A DNA stretch of 64,000 bases, from contig NC_087158.1 of NCBI RefSeq assembly GCF_035594125.1, positions 8,172,501 to 8,236,500 on the forward strand, written 5' to 3'. Under the pieces are notes generated by a model. The model searched no databases. It had not been told where the DNA came from and was given only the letters and a program-made list of their open reading frames with translations. How positions within the stretch are numbered: position 1 is the stretch's first letter; each line of letters begins with the position of its first letter. The position numbers and the translations under genes were made by a program. This DNA is from Scylla paramamosain (taxonomy: Eukaryota; Arthropoda; Malacostraca; Decapoda; Portunidae). This document shows positions 17,546-28,746 of the stretch, piece after piece.

Positions 17546-19194
17546 TGCCCACCAGTGGCTCTTGCTGTTGCTGTTCTCATCGATAGGCAGATATCAGGAA
17601 CCTCTTCAGACTTTATAAGGGTCTGTTTGATCCCACTTAGGTCAGCTGGTGTAAATTTTGTTCTAATAATTCCCTCCCGACAACCTACAGTGTATAGTCC
17701 TTCTTCTTCCTTAAGGATGACTACTAACAGATTTTTTGGATCTGTTGGACCACGATCGACATCTGGAACCCTCAGCGTAGCACATTGACCAATGGACAAT
17801 GGCTTAAGCAGGTTTTTGCCGCGTCTTGTCATCCGTGCTGCTGCCTTTGATTGTCCTATATTAGCTGCAACACGGATCTTTTGGAAATTCGTAGCTACTG
17901 TCTCTGCCCGTGTCTCTGCTTCTGCCTCTTCCCCTGCCTCTGCCTCTGCACCTGTCTCTGCTTCTGCCTCTGCCCCTGTCTGTGCTTCTTCTTCTGCCTC
18001 TAACTCTGTTGCTGCTTCTGCTTCTGCACCTGTCTCTGCTTCTGCCTCTGACCTCCCTGCCCGTGTCTCTGCTTCTGCTTCTGTCTCTGCCCCTGTCTGT
18101 GCTTCTTCTTCTGCCTCTGCCCCTGTTGCTGCTTCTGCCTCTGCACCTGTCTCTGCTTCTGCCTCAGTCTCTGCTTCCAGAAATGACTCGAGATCTTCCT
18201 CGGTGAATATATTACAAAAAGCTGTACTTGGCACGATAGATGATGCTAATCCAACTTGCGGATCTAGTCCAAATGTAACTTTAAAAGGACTGTGGCCAGT
18301 TGTTTCATGCTGACTGATATTAACTTGCCACTGAACAAACTTAAGACCTACTGACCACTTTTTGCTGTTATTTTCCCTCATCCAAATGGTTAGTTTGTCC
18401 TGGATCACACCGTTTAGACGTTCAACAGCTCCTTGGCTTTGAGGATGACGTGGGCGTCCAGTCACCAGCTTCAGCTCTGGCCATAGCATTGAAAGCTCGG
18501 TGATGATGGCATTCACAAACTCCCGTCCGTTGTCGGAATGTAAAATAGCAGGTGCTCCAAATGTCAGAAATATATCTAGAAGGTTCGCTGCGACTTCCTC
18601 TGCTCTTTTTGATGTCAGTGGACGCAACACACAAAATTTGCTGAAATGATTTACATATGTCATGATGTACTTAAAGTTTCCATCAGGTAATGTTTGAAAA
18701 TTTATAAGATCTATCTGGCATCTAGAATGGATATCATGACTGCGTACCGGTTTTACTACCAAACCCTTTGGAGTTTTTCTGGCTTTCTTTTGATGACAGT
18801 GCTCACAGAATGAAATGTAGAGGTAGCATACTTCTTGTGTGATGTTTGACCATTTCTTTCTCACTTCTGCAATTGTTTTCTTGCCACCTCCATGGCCAAT
18901 AGCTTCATGAGCTGTTTTAATAATACCAAACACTTCTTCTACACATGCAACAAACTTAAATTCATGTTCACTGGTATCTTTTCTTTTGCGAATAAGTCGG
19001 TCAGCATTGCCAACACGCAGAACTTCATAGCGTTTCTTGAGGTTATAGTCAAATGTAGACTGGGCTCCAGAAGAATTGATTCTTAACAAATCCTGCAACC
19101 ACTGATCACGCTGGAGAGCGGGCTGGATGACAGCATTTTCAGCCTTGCCTTGCAGCGTTTGACGCAGCTGAAGTTCAAAAGCAGCTTGATCCAT
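17497..19194 (-). CDS. Integrase-type DDE transposase (Ginger/KRBA2-like), C-terminus frameshifted
   Basis: 565 aa if started at ATG 19,192-19,194 (MDQAAFELQ). An in-frame ATG 26 codons upstream adds a hydrophobic leader that looks like untranslated sequence, so the internal start is preferred. Expected to cut and rejoin its own transposon ends in the nucleus. From the preferred start: an N-terminal region; an HHCC zinc-binding domain with H96 and H101 (HEAIGH) and C130, C133 (CEHC); an integrase core with D162 (CQIDLI), D221 (HSDNGREF) and E258 (QGAVERLNG), spacing D-x58-D-x36-E, all three catalytic acids present; a ~98-residue Glu/Ala/Thr-rich repeat from about 340; and a C-terminal module with VPDVDRGPTDPKN. 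The DDE and HHCC motifs identify the integrase superfamily. Assignment to Ginger/KRBA2-like comes from the C-terminal module and the terminal repeats. Domestication as a host gene is less likely because intact termini flank it. Confidence 0.85.
   Translation of the reverse strand: MDQAAFELQLRQTLQGKAENAVIQPALQRDQWLQDLLRINSSGAQSTFDYNLKKRYEVLRVGNADRLIRKRKDTSEHEFKFVACVEEVFGIIKTAHEAIGHGGGKKTIAEVRKKWSNITQEVCYLYISFCEHCHQKKARKTPKGLVVKPVRSHDIHSRCQIDLINFQTLPDGNFKYIMTYVNHFSKFCVLRPLTSKRAEEVAANLLDIFLTFGAPAILHSDNGREFVNAIITELSMLWPELKLVTGRPRHPQSQGAVERLNGVIQDKLTIWMRENNSKKWSVGLKFVQWQVNISQHETTGHSPFKVTFGLDPQVGLASSIVPSTAFCNIFTEEDLESFLEAETEAEAETGAEAEAATGAEAEEEAQTGAETEAEAETRAGRSEAEAETGAEAEAATELEAEEEAQTGAEAEAETGAEAEAGEEAEAETRAETVATNFQKIRVAANIGQSKAAARMTRRGKNLLKPLSIGQCATLRVPDVDRGPTDPKNLLVVILKEEEGLYTVGCREGIIRTKFTPADLSGIKQTLIKSEEVPDICLSMRTATARATGGQSVNVLLNVHQEGAAA
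17886..18177 (-). repeat. In-frame coding minisatellite encoding acidic Glu-Ala-Thr repeats
   Basis: The plus strand is a pyrimidine-rich run of CTCTGC/CTTCTGC words. It encodes alternating EAEAETGA blocks with the larger cycle EAEAETGAEAEAAT…EEEAQTGAE appearing twice (about 39 residues each). Being a multiple of three, expansion does not break the frame. It sits between the integrase core and the C-terminal module, where an acidic linker is not a standard feature of the family. Confidence 0.85.
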
Positions 19195-19319
19195 AGTGCA
19201 TAAACTGTAATAGATAGAAAAGTTTAGTAATTTACAAAGAAAATATAGAGAAAAAAACATCAGCGAACCCACACAGTAATCAGAAATCCATAAGTTTAGA
19301 AAGATTTAGCATCACACTC

Positions 19320-19365
19320 ACTTTACTTCGCGTTTTAGCGCCACTTTACTTCGCGTTTTAGCGCC
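19320..19365. repeat. 23-bp tandem duplication upstream of the transposase
   Basis: ACTTTACTTCGCGTTTTAGC plus GCC occurs twice back to back, with a third degenerate start (ACTCACTATGCTTCTCG) following. It lies about 130 bp upstream of the preferred start codon, in the likely promoter or 5' region. Function unknown. Confidence 0.85.
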
Positions 19366-19404
19366 ACTCACTATGCTTCTCGTTTGAAAGAATTTGCACG
19401 CACC

Positions 19405-19499
19405 TGCTCACAACAACTCGGTTATAACAAACCCAAAGCTTCGAACAACATCTTTGCTCACAACAACTCGGTAACAGACCCAAAGTTTCGAACAACATT
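19405..19499. repeat. ~50-bp direct repeat in the subterminal region
   Basis: Two imperfect copies of TGCTCACAACAACTCGGT followed by AACCCAAAG-TTCGAACAAC lie in tandem between the transposase and the right terminus. Could be regulatory or transposase-binding; only the repetition itself is seen. Confidence 0.8.
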
Positions 19500-19539
19500 C
19501 GAACAAAACTGTAGACACTGGTTTGTCATTCAATTCACA

Positions 19540-20430
<891 letters not shown>

Positions 20431-22854
20431 GTTTTCTTTTTCCATATAGAGTGTTTTCCATACTTTCTACCGCTTAGATTAAAAATATACTGAAAAACAC
20501 CCAAATGACACGTTTGTGGTGATGTTCCGTTATCCCAAACAGGGTAGTTTGCATGCATTTTTTGGTTTTGCTATATAACAAGATGAAAAACACTTAAAAC
20601 ACACGTTTTTAATAATGTCGTCCTGTTTCTTCATATATGCTTTATATGCGTTTTGCCGATTTGGTATGTAACATAGGGATAAACACTCATAATACACATT
20701 TTTGGCAATGTTGTTCTGTTTCTCAATGCAGACTGGTATTCACAAGTTTTAGCCTTTTGGCACATAAGCTGAAAAAAACTCATAATACTTGTTTTCGTTA
20801 ATATCGTTTAATTTCTAAATATCATGTGATTTGCATGCATTTTTGCATGCATACTTAAAACACCCGTTATTGGTTATGCTATTCTATTTCTCCATAAAGG
20901 GTATTTTGCAAACGTTTTAGGGTTTTGGTGCATTAGAAGCTCAAAAAAAAAAAAAAAAATCAAGACACATTTTGATAGTGTTTTGTTTTCCCATGTATAG
21001 TGTTTTCTATGCTTTTTTTTTAGCGTTTTTGTGCCTAATATGGTCAAAAACACCAATATGACACGTTTTTGGTAATATCGTCTCGTTGTCCAAATTAGCG
21101 TGCTTTGCAAGCATTTTAGCGTTTTGATCCTAACAAGCTGGGAAACACTTGAAACATACGTTTTTGGTAAGGCTGTTCTGTTTCTCCATGATGGATGTTT
21201 TACATATGTTTTTGTACCTAAGAAGCTGAAAGCATTAAAAACACACGTTTTAGGTAATGTTTTATTTCTTTTCCCATATATGATGCTTTGCATGCACTTT
21301 GACGTTTTGGTACCTAAGAAATTCGAAAACACTTATAATATACGTTTTTGGTAAGGTTGTTGTTTGCATTTTGAGGTTTTGGAATAACTGGAAAAACTCT
21401 CATAATACACGTTTTATTTATTGCTGCTTCTCCATATAGAGTGTTTTGGGGTTTTGGTATCATAATACACATTTCTGTTAGAATCGTTTCGTTTCCTTAT
21501 ATCGGGCCCTTTGCATGGATTTTGGCGTTTTGTTATCTAAGAACCTCAAAACAATTAAAACACACTTTTTTTGCTAATATTGCATTAATGCATTTTAGCG
21601 TTTGATGGTTAATACGCTGAAAAACACCTCAATTACACGTTGTTACCCCAAATAGAGTGGTTTGCATGCATATTAACGTTTTGTTATTTAATAGGATGAA
21701 AAATTTCAAAGTACACGCTTTTGTAAAAAAAAAAAAACTCCTCATAAAGGATATTCTGAATGCGTTTTAGCGCTTTAGTACGTAAGATAAAAACAAAACA
21801 AAAAACATTCAAAAACATGTTTTTATTTATTTATTTATTTATTTATTTTTTTACATATAAGGTGCTTTGCATATAAAAACACTGAAAAGACACCTTTTTA
21901 GTAATGCTTTTCTCTTTTCCCATATAAAATGCCTTGCATGAACAGTTGCGTTTTCGTACTTAAGAAAATAACACGTTTTTCGTAGTGTTTTTCTGTATCT
22001 CCCTATAGATTACTATTCATATGTTTTATCGGTTTGTTACCAAAGAAGGTGGAAAATACTCATAAAACAAAATTCTGTTAATATCGTTTCGTTTCCCCAT
22101 ATCGGGACATTTGCATGCATTTTTGCGTTTTGGTACCTATTATGCTGGAAAACACTTATGTTATGGGTAAAGTTTCCCCATAAAGGATATTTTGCCCGCG
22201 TTTTATTGTTTTGGTACGTACTCGTAAGAAGCTGAAAAATACTCAGAAGTCACGTTTATTTTAATGTTTTCTTTTTCCCAAATAGTGTTTTATATACTAT
22301 TGTGCGTTTTGTTGCCTAATACGCTCAAAAACACCCTAATGACACGCTTCTGGTAAAGTCCTTTCGTTACCCCAAATAGGGTGTTTTGCAAGCATTTTGG
22401 AGTTTTGGTAAATGCCAAGCAAGAAAAAACTCGAAACACATGTTTTTGGTCATGTTGTTCTGATTCTCCATAAAGAGTGTTTTCCATGCGTTTTAGCGTT
22501 TTGGTACGTAAGAAGCTGAAAAGGAAAAAAAAAACACTGATAAGACACGTTTTTGGCAATGTTCTCTTCTTTTCCCATATCGGGTGCTTTGCATGCACTT
22601 TGGAATTTGTGGTACCTAACAAGATCAAAAACATTCATGATACGCGTATTTGGTAATCTCTTTTTTTTTCATAGAGTTCTTTCCATGTATTTCGTCGTTT
22701 CGGTACGCAATATGGGGAAAAACTCATAATAAACGTTTTTGGTATTGTTATTCGGTTTCCCCATATAGACTGATATTCACAAGTTTTAGTCTTTTGGCAC
22801 ATAAAAAGCTGAATAAAGATTCTAGCGTTCTAGCGTTTTGCTACATAAGCTGTA

Positions 22855-23031
22855 AAACAATCATAAAACACTTTTGTGTTAATATCGTTTCGCTTCCCAA
22901 TATCAGTTAATTTGCATGCATTTTGGCGTTGTATTACCTAACAAGCTCAAAACTTTCAAAACTTCCGTTTTTAGTAATGTAATTCTTTTTCCTCATACAG
23001 GGTATTTTGCACGCGTTTTAACTCTTTGGTA
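22855..23031 (-). repeat. 177-bp dispersed duplication, copy a
   Basis: From AAACAATCATAAAACACTTT to AACTCTTTGGTA this matches 28,515-28,692 with only about three differences, far closer than any other pair of monomers in this diverged zone. Confidence 0.9.
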
Positions 23032-23634
23032 CAAAATACACGTTTTATTATAATGTTTTTTTTTTTCCATATAGAATATGTTTTACGCGTTTTTGCTTTT
23101 TTTGATACATAAAAAGCTCAGAAAACACTTATTTTTCACTTTTCTCATAAAGTGTTTTAGATTCCCAATGTACAGTGGTTCGTGTGGATTTTGCCATTTT
23201 CCTACCTAACAAGTTCAAATACGTACAATACACGTAATATTGTTCTGTTTCTTCAAATCAGTTGTTTTGTATGCATTTTGATGCTTTATTTTACCTAACA
23301 AGGTGAAAAAACTCAAAACACACGTTTTCGTAATGTTTATCTGTTTCTTCATATAGACTGCTTTTTAATGAGTTTTAGGATTTTAGGACCGAAGAAGGTC
23401 AGAAACATTCATTCATCATCACGTTTATTGTAATATCGTTTTATTTCCTAATTCAGAGTATTTTGCATGCATTTTGGCCTTATTCTATGTAAAAAATAAA
23501 AAAAAGAAAAAACGAAAATTCACGATTTTTGTAATGTCATTCTATTTATTCATAAGGAATATTTTGCATGTGTTTGAGCGTGTTTGTGATTAAGAAGCTT
23601 AAAAACACACAAAAGGCACGTATTTCTTATTGTT

Positions 23635-23678
23635 GATTTGTATTCCCTTATAGAATGATTTGTATTCCCTTATAGAAT
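23635..23678. repeat. 22-bp tandem duplication
   Basis: GATTTGTATTCCCTTATAGA plus AT occurs twice back to back inside a satellite monomer: a small, recent-looking slippage event. Confidence 0.85.
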
Positions 23679-23911
23679 TAGCGTTTTGGTGCTTAACACG
23701 CTCAAAAACACGCAAAAGATGCATTTCTGATATTGACATTTCGTTTCCTTATATAGAGTTCTTTCCATGTAATTTGTCGTTTTGGCATTTAACAATGTGA
23801 AATACACGTTTTTCGAAATATTATGTTTCCCCATATTCGAATGTTGTTCACACGCTTTATGATTTTGGTACCTAAGAATATAAAAAAACACTTATATAAT
23901 ACACTTTTCTC

Positions 23912-24092
<181 letters not shown>

Positions 24093-24457
24093 TTTTATCA
24101 TATGAAGTACTTTGCATACATTTTTCATGTTTCTGTTCCTTAGGAAGCTATAAAATACTCAAAATACACATTTTTGGTAATAGATAAGTTTTGCATGCCT
24201 TTTAGCGTTTTGGTACGTAAAAAGCTACTAAACACTCCAAAGACACGCTTTCGGTAATGTTGTTTTGCATTCTATTCTCATGTAGGGTGATTTCCATGCT
24301 TTTTTAACATTTTGGTGCCTAAAACATTGAAAAACAATCAAACGGCACCTTTCTCATTTTTTTTTTCACCATGTAATTTATATTTATCTTGGCGTTTTAT
24401 AACCTAACACTCAAAATAAACGTTTATAGTAATGTTGTTTTCTTTCTCCATATAGAG

Positions 24458-24585
24458 AAAAAATGAGCTTCTTAGGTACCAAAATGCTATAAGACATGAA
24501 TAACATTCTATATGTATAAAAATGAAATTACTAAAAGTGTGTACTTTGAGTAATTTCACAGCGTTTCGTACCAAAACGCCAAAAA
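24458..24585 (+). repeat. 128-bp plus-oriented island in the minus array
   Basis: GAGCTTCTTAGGTACCAAAATGC through CGTACCAAAACGCC reads in plus orientation, with minus-oriented monomers directly before (TTTCTCCATATAGAG) and after (AACAATACACGTTTCTCGC). Confidence 0.8.
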
Positions 24586-24739
24586 TCTCAAAAACAACAA
24601 TACACGTTTCTCGCAATGTGCTTTCCTTTCCCCATGTTGGGTGCTTCGCATGCACTTAAGCGTTTTGGTAATTAACAATGTAAAAAATAGAATGTTTCTT
24701 TTTTTTTCATATAAACTTATTCATATATTACTTTTTTTC

Positions 24740-25039
24740 TTTCATGGTTTAAGCCCAAAAACGGTAAAATACATAGAAAGCACCTATAATGGGATATGAA
24801 AAAAAAACATTACGAAAATATTGTGCCTTTTGAGTGTTTTGTGTTTTAGAGCTTCTTGACTCACCAAAACACTAAAAAGCCTACAAAACGCCGTTTATAG
24901 AGAAACAAAATAACATTAACGAAAAGGGAATTTTCAATGTTTTTAGCTTGTTAGGTACTAAAATACCAAAATGCATGGAAAGTACCGTATTTAAGAAATG
25001 AAACGATTTTACAAGAAAAGTACATTGTGTGTTCCTGAG
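24740..25039 (+). repeat. ~300-bp plus-oriented island ending in a fold-back
   Basis: About three plus monomers (CCCAAAAACGG…, CACCAAAACAC…, GTACTAAAATACC…). It ends at a perfect short inverted repeat, TTCCTGAG (25,032-25,039) and CTCAGGAA (25,045-25,052), after which monomers run minus. Confidence 0.82.
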
Positions 25040-25418
25040 ATAAGCTCAGGAATACTTATAATACTCGTACACGTTTCTTATAATGTTCTTTGTTTCAAAA
25101 TATAGGGTGCTTTCGATGTATTTTATCGTTTTGAGGCCTAAAAAAAAAAAAATTTTGAAAAGACATTTTTTGGTAATGTAGCTTCGTTTCTCCATATGAT
25201 TTTTTGGCATTTTGGTACCTAATATTGTGAAAATACTCGAAATATATATTTTTAGTTATGTTCTTATTTCACCTATAGAATACTACTAAATACCCTTTAG
25301 AGTTTTAGTACCCAAGAATTTCAAATACACAAAAAATGCACAATTCTCGTAATGTCTTTTCGTTTCCCTATATTGGATACTTTCCAGGCATTTTTAGCGT
25401 TTTTGTACGAAAGAAGCT

Positions 25419-25475
25419 GAAAACACTCATAATGCTTGTTTTTTTTTATCAAAAACAAATATTATGAGTGTTTTC
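25419..25475. repeat. 25-bp-arm inverted repeat in satellite
   Basis: GAAAACACTCATAATGC-TTGTTTTT is followed after a short spacer by its near-perfect reverse complement, ending ATTATGAGTGTTTTC. The same monomer segment is present in both orientations. Confidence 0.88.
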
Positions 25476-28400
25476 AATTTCTTTCGTTCGTTATTTTCCT
25501 TCTCCATAAAGAGTGTCTTTTTTGCAAGAATTTTAGCGTTTTAGTATAAGAGTAGCTCAATAACCCTCAAAATTTTTTTTGGCAAAGTTTTTTTTTTTCG
25601 TTTTCCATGCTTTAGAACGTTTTGGTGCCTAACACTCAAAAGACACGTTTCTGGAAATGTCGTTTCTATTCGCCATATAAGACGCTTTGGATGCATTTTG
25701 GCGTTTTGGTACCTAACCATGTAAAATACGCTGAAAATAGACGTTTTTAGGAATGTTATTCTGTTTCTTTATATAGAGTGCTATTCATGCGTTTTGGTAC
25801 CTAAGCTTTGGTACCAAAGAACACTCATAATAGACTTCTCTGGTAATGACCTTTCATTTCCCCATATATAAGGTACATTGCCTGCATTTTCCGTTTTTCC
25901 ATGTAAAAAGCACAAAAAAAAAAAATTGTTTCTCGTAATGATATTATCTTATCCCTAAAGAGTTTGCATGAGTTTTAGAGTTTTTTTTTTTTTATAATTT
26001 CAGTAACACTGAAAAGACACATATAGGATGATTTCCACTTTTTTTTTTTTTTTTGCGTTTTCGTGCATAATTCGCTCGAAAACACTAAAAAAAGATATTT
26101 TTCTAGTAATGTCGTTTCGTTTTCCCATATAGTGAGCTTTACATGGATTTTGGCGCTTTGGTAGTTAATAATGTGAAAAACAATTAAAATACACGTTTTT
26201 GGTAATGTTGTTCTGTTTCTCGATGTAGATATGCTATTCATGGGTTTTAGCTTTTAGTACCTAAGAAGCTCAAAACTCCCATAATACACTATTCTCCTAA
26301 TGTTTTTTTTTTTTTTTTTCGTCATATTTGCATGGATTTTTTTTTTTTCACTTTTTATGTAACAAGCTCAAAAACTTTTAAAATACTCGTTTTCGGTAAA
26401 GGTATACTGTTTCTCAATAAATATTTTCTTTTTTTTCATAGGCTTCAGCATTTTAGAACGTAAGTATCTCCAAATCACCTATGAGACACGTTTTTGGTAA
26501 TATTGTTTTGTTTTCCTTTATAGGGTTTTTCTATGGTTTTTGCCTAACACGCTCATAAACACTCCAGACTCGTTTCTGTTTTTTTTTATTTATTTATTTA
26601 TTCATTTATTTATCTTTTTTTTTTTTTTGCACCATTAGGGTATTTGGATGCTTTTTTTTTTATCGTTTTGATACCTATTAATATGAAACACACACAAAAT
26701 ATACGTTTTTTTGTTATGTGGTTCTCTTTCTCCATATAGAAAGCTCTTCATTCATATTAGGTTTTAGGTACCTATAAGGTTGATAAATATTTATAGCAAA
26801 ATTCCCTCGTAATATCCTTTCGTTTCCTTATATAGGACACTTTACATGCATATTGGCATTTTTTTTTTTTCTACGTGAGAATCTCCAAAATATTGAAAAT
26901 ACTTTTTTTTCGGTAATATTTTTTCGGTAATGTTATTTTTATTTATAAATGGTATTTTCAGGCATTATAGAGTTTTGATACGTAAGCAGTTGAAAAAAAA
27001 AAAAAAACACTCAAAAGACATGTTTTTCTTAATGCTGTTTTGTATTCACATATAAGGTGCTTTCAATATTTATTTATTTATTTACATATTTATTTATTTA
27101 TTATTTTCTTTTTAGCGTCTTGGTGCCTTGAACGCTCATAAACACTCAGGAGACACGTTTTCTTTTCCCATGGCATGCGTTTTGGCGTTTCTGTACCCTA
27201 CTGTAAAAGAAAAAAAAAAAAACCCTGCAAATACACGTTTTTGGTAATGTTATTCCGTTTGTCAATATAGAGTACTATTCATGTGTTTTAGCGTTTTGAT
27301 ATCTAAAAACCACAAAAAAAAAGCTCATAATATACGATTCATGTAATATCTATTCTTTTCCACATTAAGGATAGTTTGCATGCTTTTTGGAATTTTCCTA
27401 TGTAACTAGCAGAAAAACTTTAAAAATTCTTGATTTTGGTAATAATATTCAGTTTCTCCATAACAAAATATTTTTGCATGCGTTTTAGCATTTTGGAACA
27501 TAAGAATTTCTAAAACACTCAAGAGACACGTTTTTGGTGATTTCCATGCTTTTTACCGCTTTGGTAACTAACAAGTATTTTGATAGGTAATAAAAAAAAC
27601 TCAAAAGATAAGTTTTTCGTCATGTAATCCCATTTAAAGTGATTTCTATGATTTTTTTTACGTTTTTGTTCCTAACACTATCAACAAACACTCAAAAAAC
27701 ATGTTTCTGGTAATTTCGTTCGTTTCCCCATATACGTGGCTTTCCATGAATTTCGGCCTTTTGGTATTTACTTATATGAAAATCACTCAAAATGCACTTT
27801 TTTTTTTTTTTTAGTAATGTTGTTCTGTTTCTAAATATAGAGCGCCATTCAAGTATTTTTTTTTTTTTTCATATAGAGTGTTATTCATGCGTTTTAGAAT
27901 TTTGATAACAAGCAAGAAACACTCATAATACACGTTTCTCATAATGTCTTTTTGTTTACGCATATAGGATACTTTGCATGGTTTTTTGCGTTTTTGTGCG
28001 TAATAAGCTCAAAAACATTCAAAATACTTGTTTTTGGTAATATTATTCTATTTGTACATAAAAGGTGTTTTTTACTTGCGTTTTAGTTTTTCCGTATGTA
28101 AGGAGGTGAAAAACACTCAAAACACGTTTTTGGTAATGTTTTCTATTCGTATATAGGGTGCTTTCCATGCTTTTAACATTTTTCTGTGTAACTGCAGACA
28201 AAAAATCAAAATATACTTTTCTTGTCTTTCATTTAGTTTCCCCATGAAAAAGACTAACAATGTGAGTATATATCATTGTGAAAAACACTCAATTTACACG
28301 TTTAGGAACGTTGTTGTTTCTTCGTATAGAGGGATATTAATGCGTTTTCGTGTTTGGTACTAAAAAAGCTAAAAATCCCAACCCTAATACACGTTTCTCA

Positions 28401-28514
28401 TGTAATTTCGTTTCTTAATATAGGGTACAACTCACGTATTTTGGCGTTTTTCTACGTAAGCAGCTCAAAAACACTGGAAAATAGTTGTTATTGGTAATGT
28501 TATTGTTTCTCCAT

Positions 28515-28692
28515 AAACAATCATAAAACACTTTTGTGTTAATATCGTTTCGCTTCCCAATATCAGTTAATTTGCATGCATTTTGGCGTTGTGTTACCTA
28601 ACAAGCTCAAAACTTTCAAAACTTCCGTTTTTAGTAATGTAATTCTTTTTTCCTCATACAGAGTATTTTGCACGCGTTTTAACTCTTTGGTA
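28515..28692 (-). repeat. 178-bp dispersed duplication, copy b
   Basis: Near-identical to 22,855-23,031. Its last ~27 bp form the first part of the hairpin at 28,666-28,746. Confidence 0.9.
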
Positions 28693-28746
28693 AGTAAGAG
28701 GCTCAAAAAGCCTCTTACGTACCAAAAAGTTAAAACGCGTGCAAAA
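28666..28746. repeat. 38-bp-arm hairpin with 5-base loop
   Basis: Arm 28,666-28,703 (TTTTGCACGCGTTTTAAC…AAGAGGCT), loop CAAAA, arm 28,709-28,746 (AGCCTCTTACG…GCGTGCAAAA), two mismatches. The junction converts minus to plus orientation. Minus sequence resumes after about 28,755. Confidence 0.93.

Noticed and set aside
17792..18313. Plus-strand frames rich in Ala-Ser and Leu opposite the transposase
   Set aside because: Antisense shadows of the acidic coding repeat. The minus frame has real integrase motifs; these have none.
17497..19194. Domesticated host KRBA2-type gene
   Set aside because: Perfect 33-bp termini on both sides, subterminal repeats and a frameshifted tail indicate a recent transposon rather than a conserved host gene.
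25800..25830. Short palindrome CTTTGGTACCAAAG as a regulatory operator
   Set aside because: It arises from the satellite TTTGGTACC box meeting its own complement; no gene nearby to regulate.
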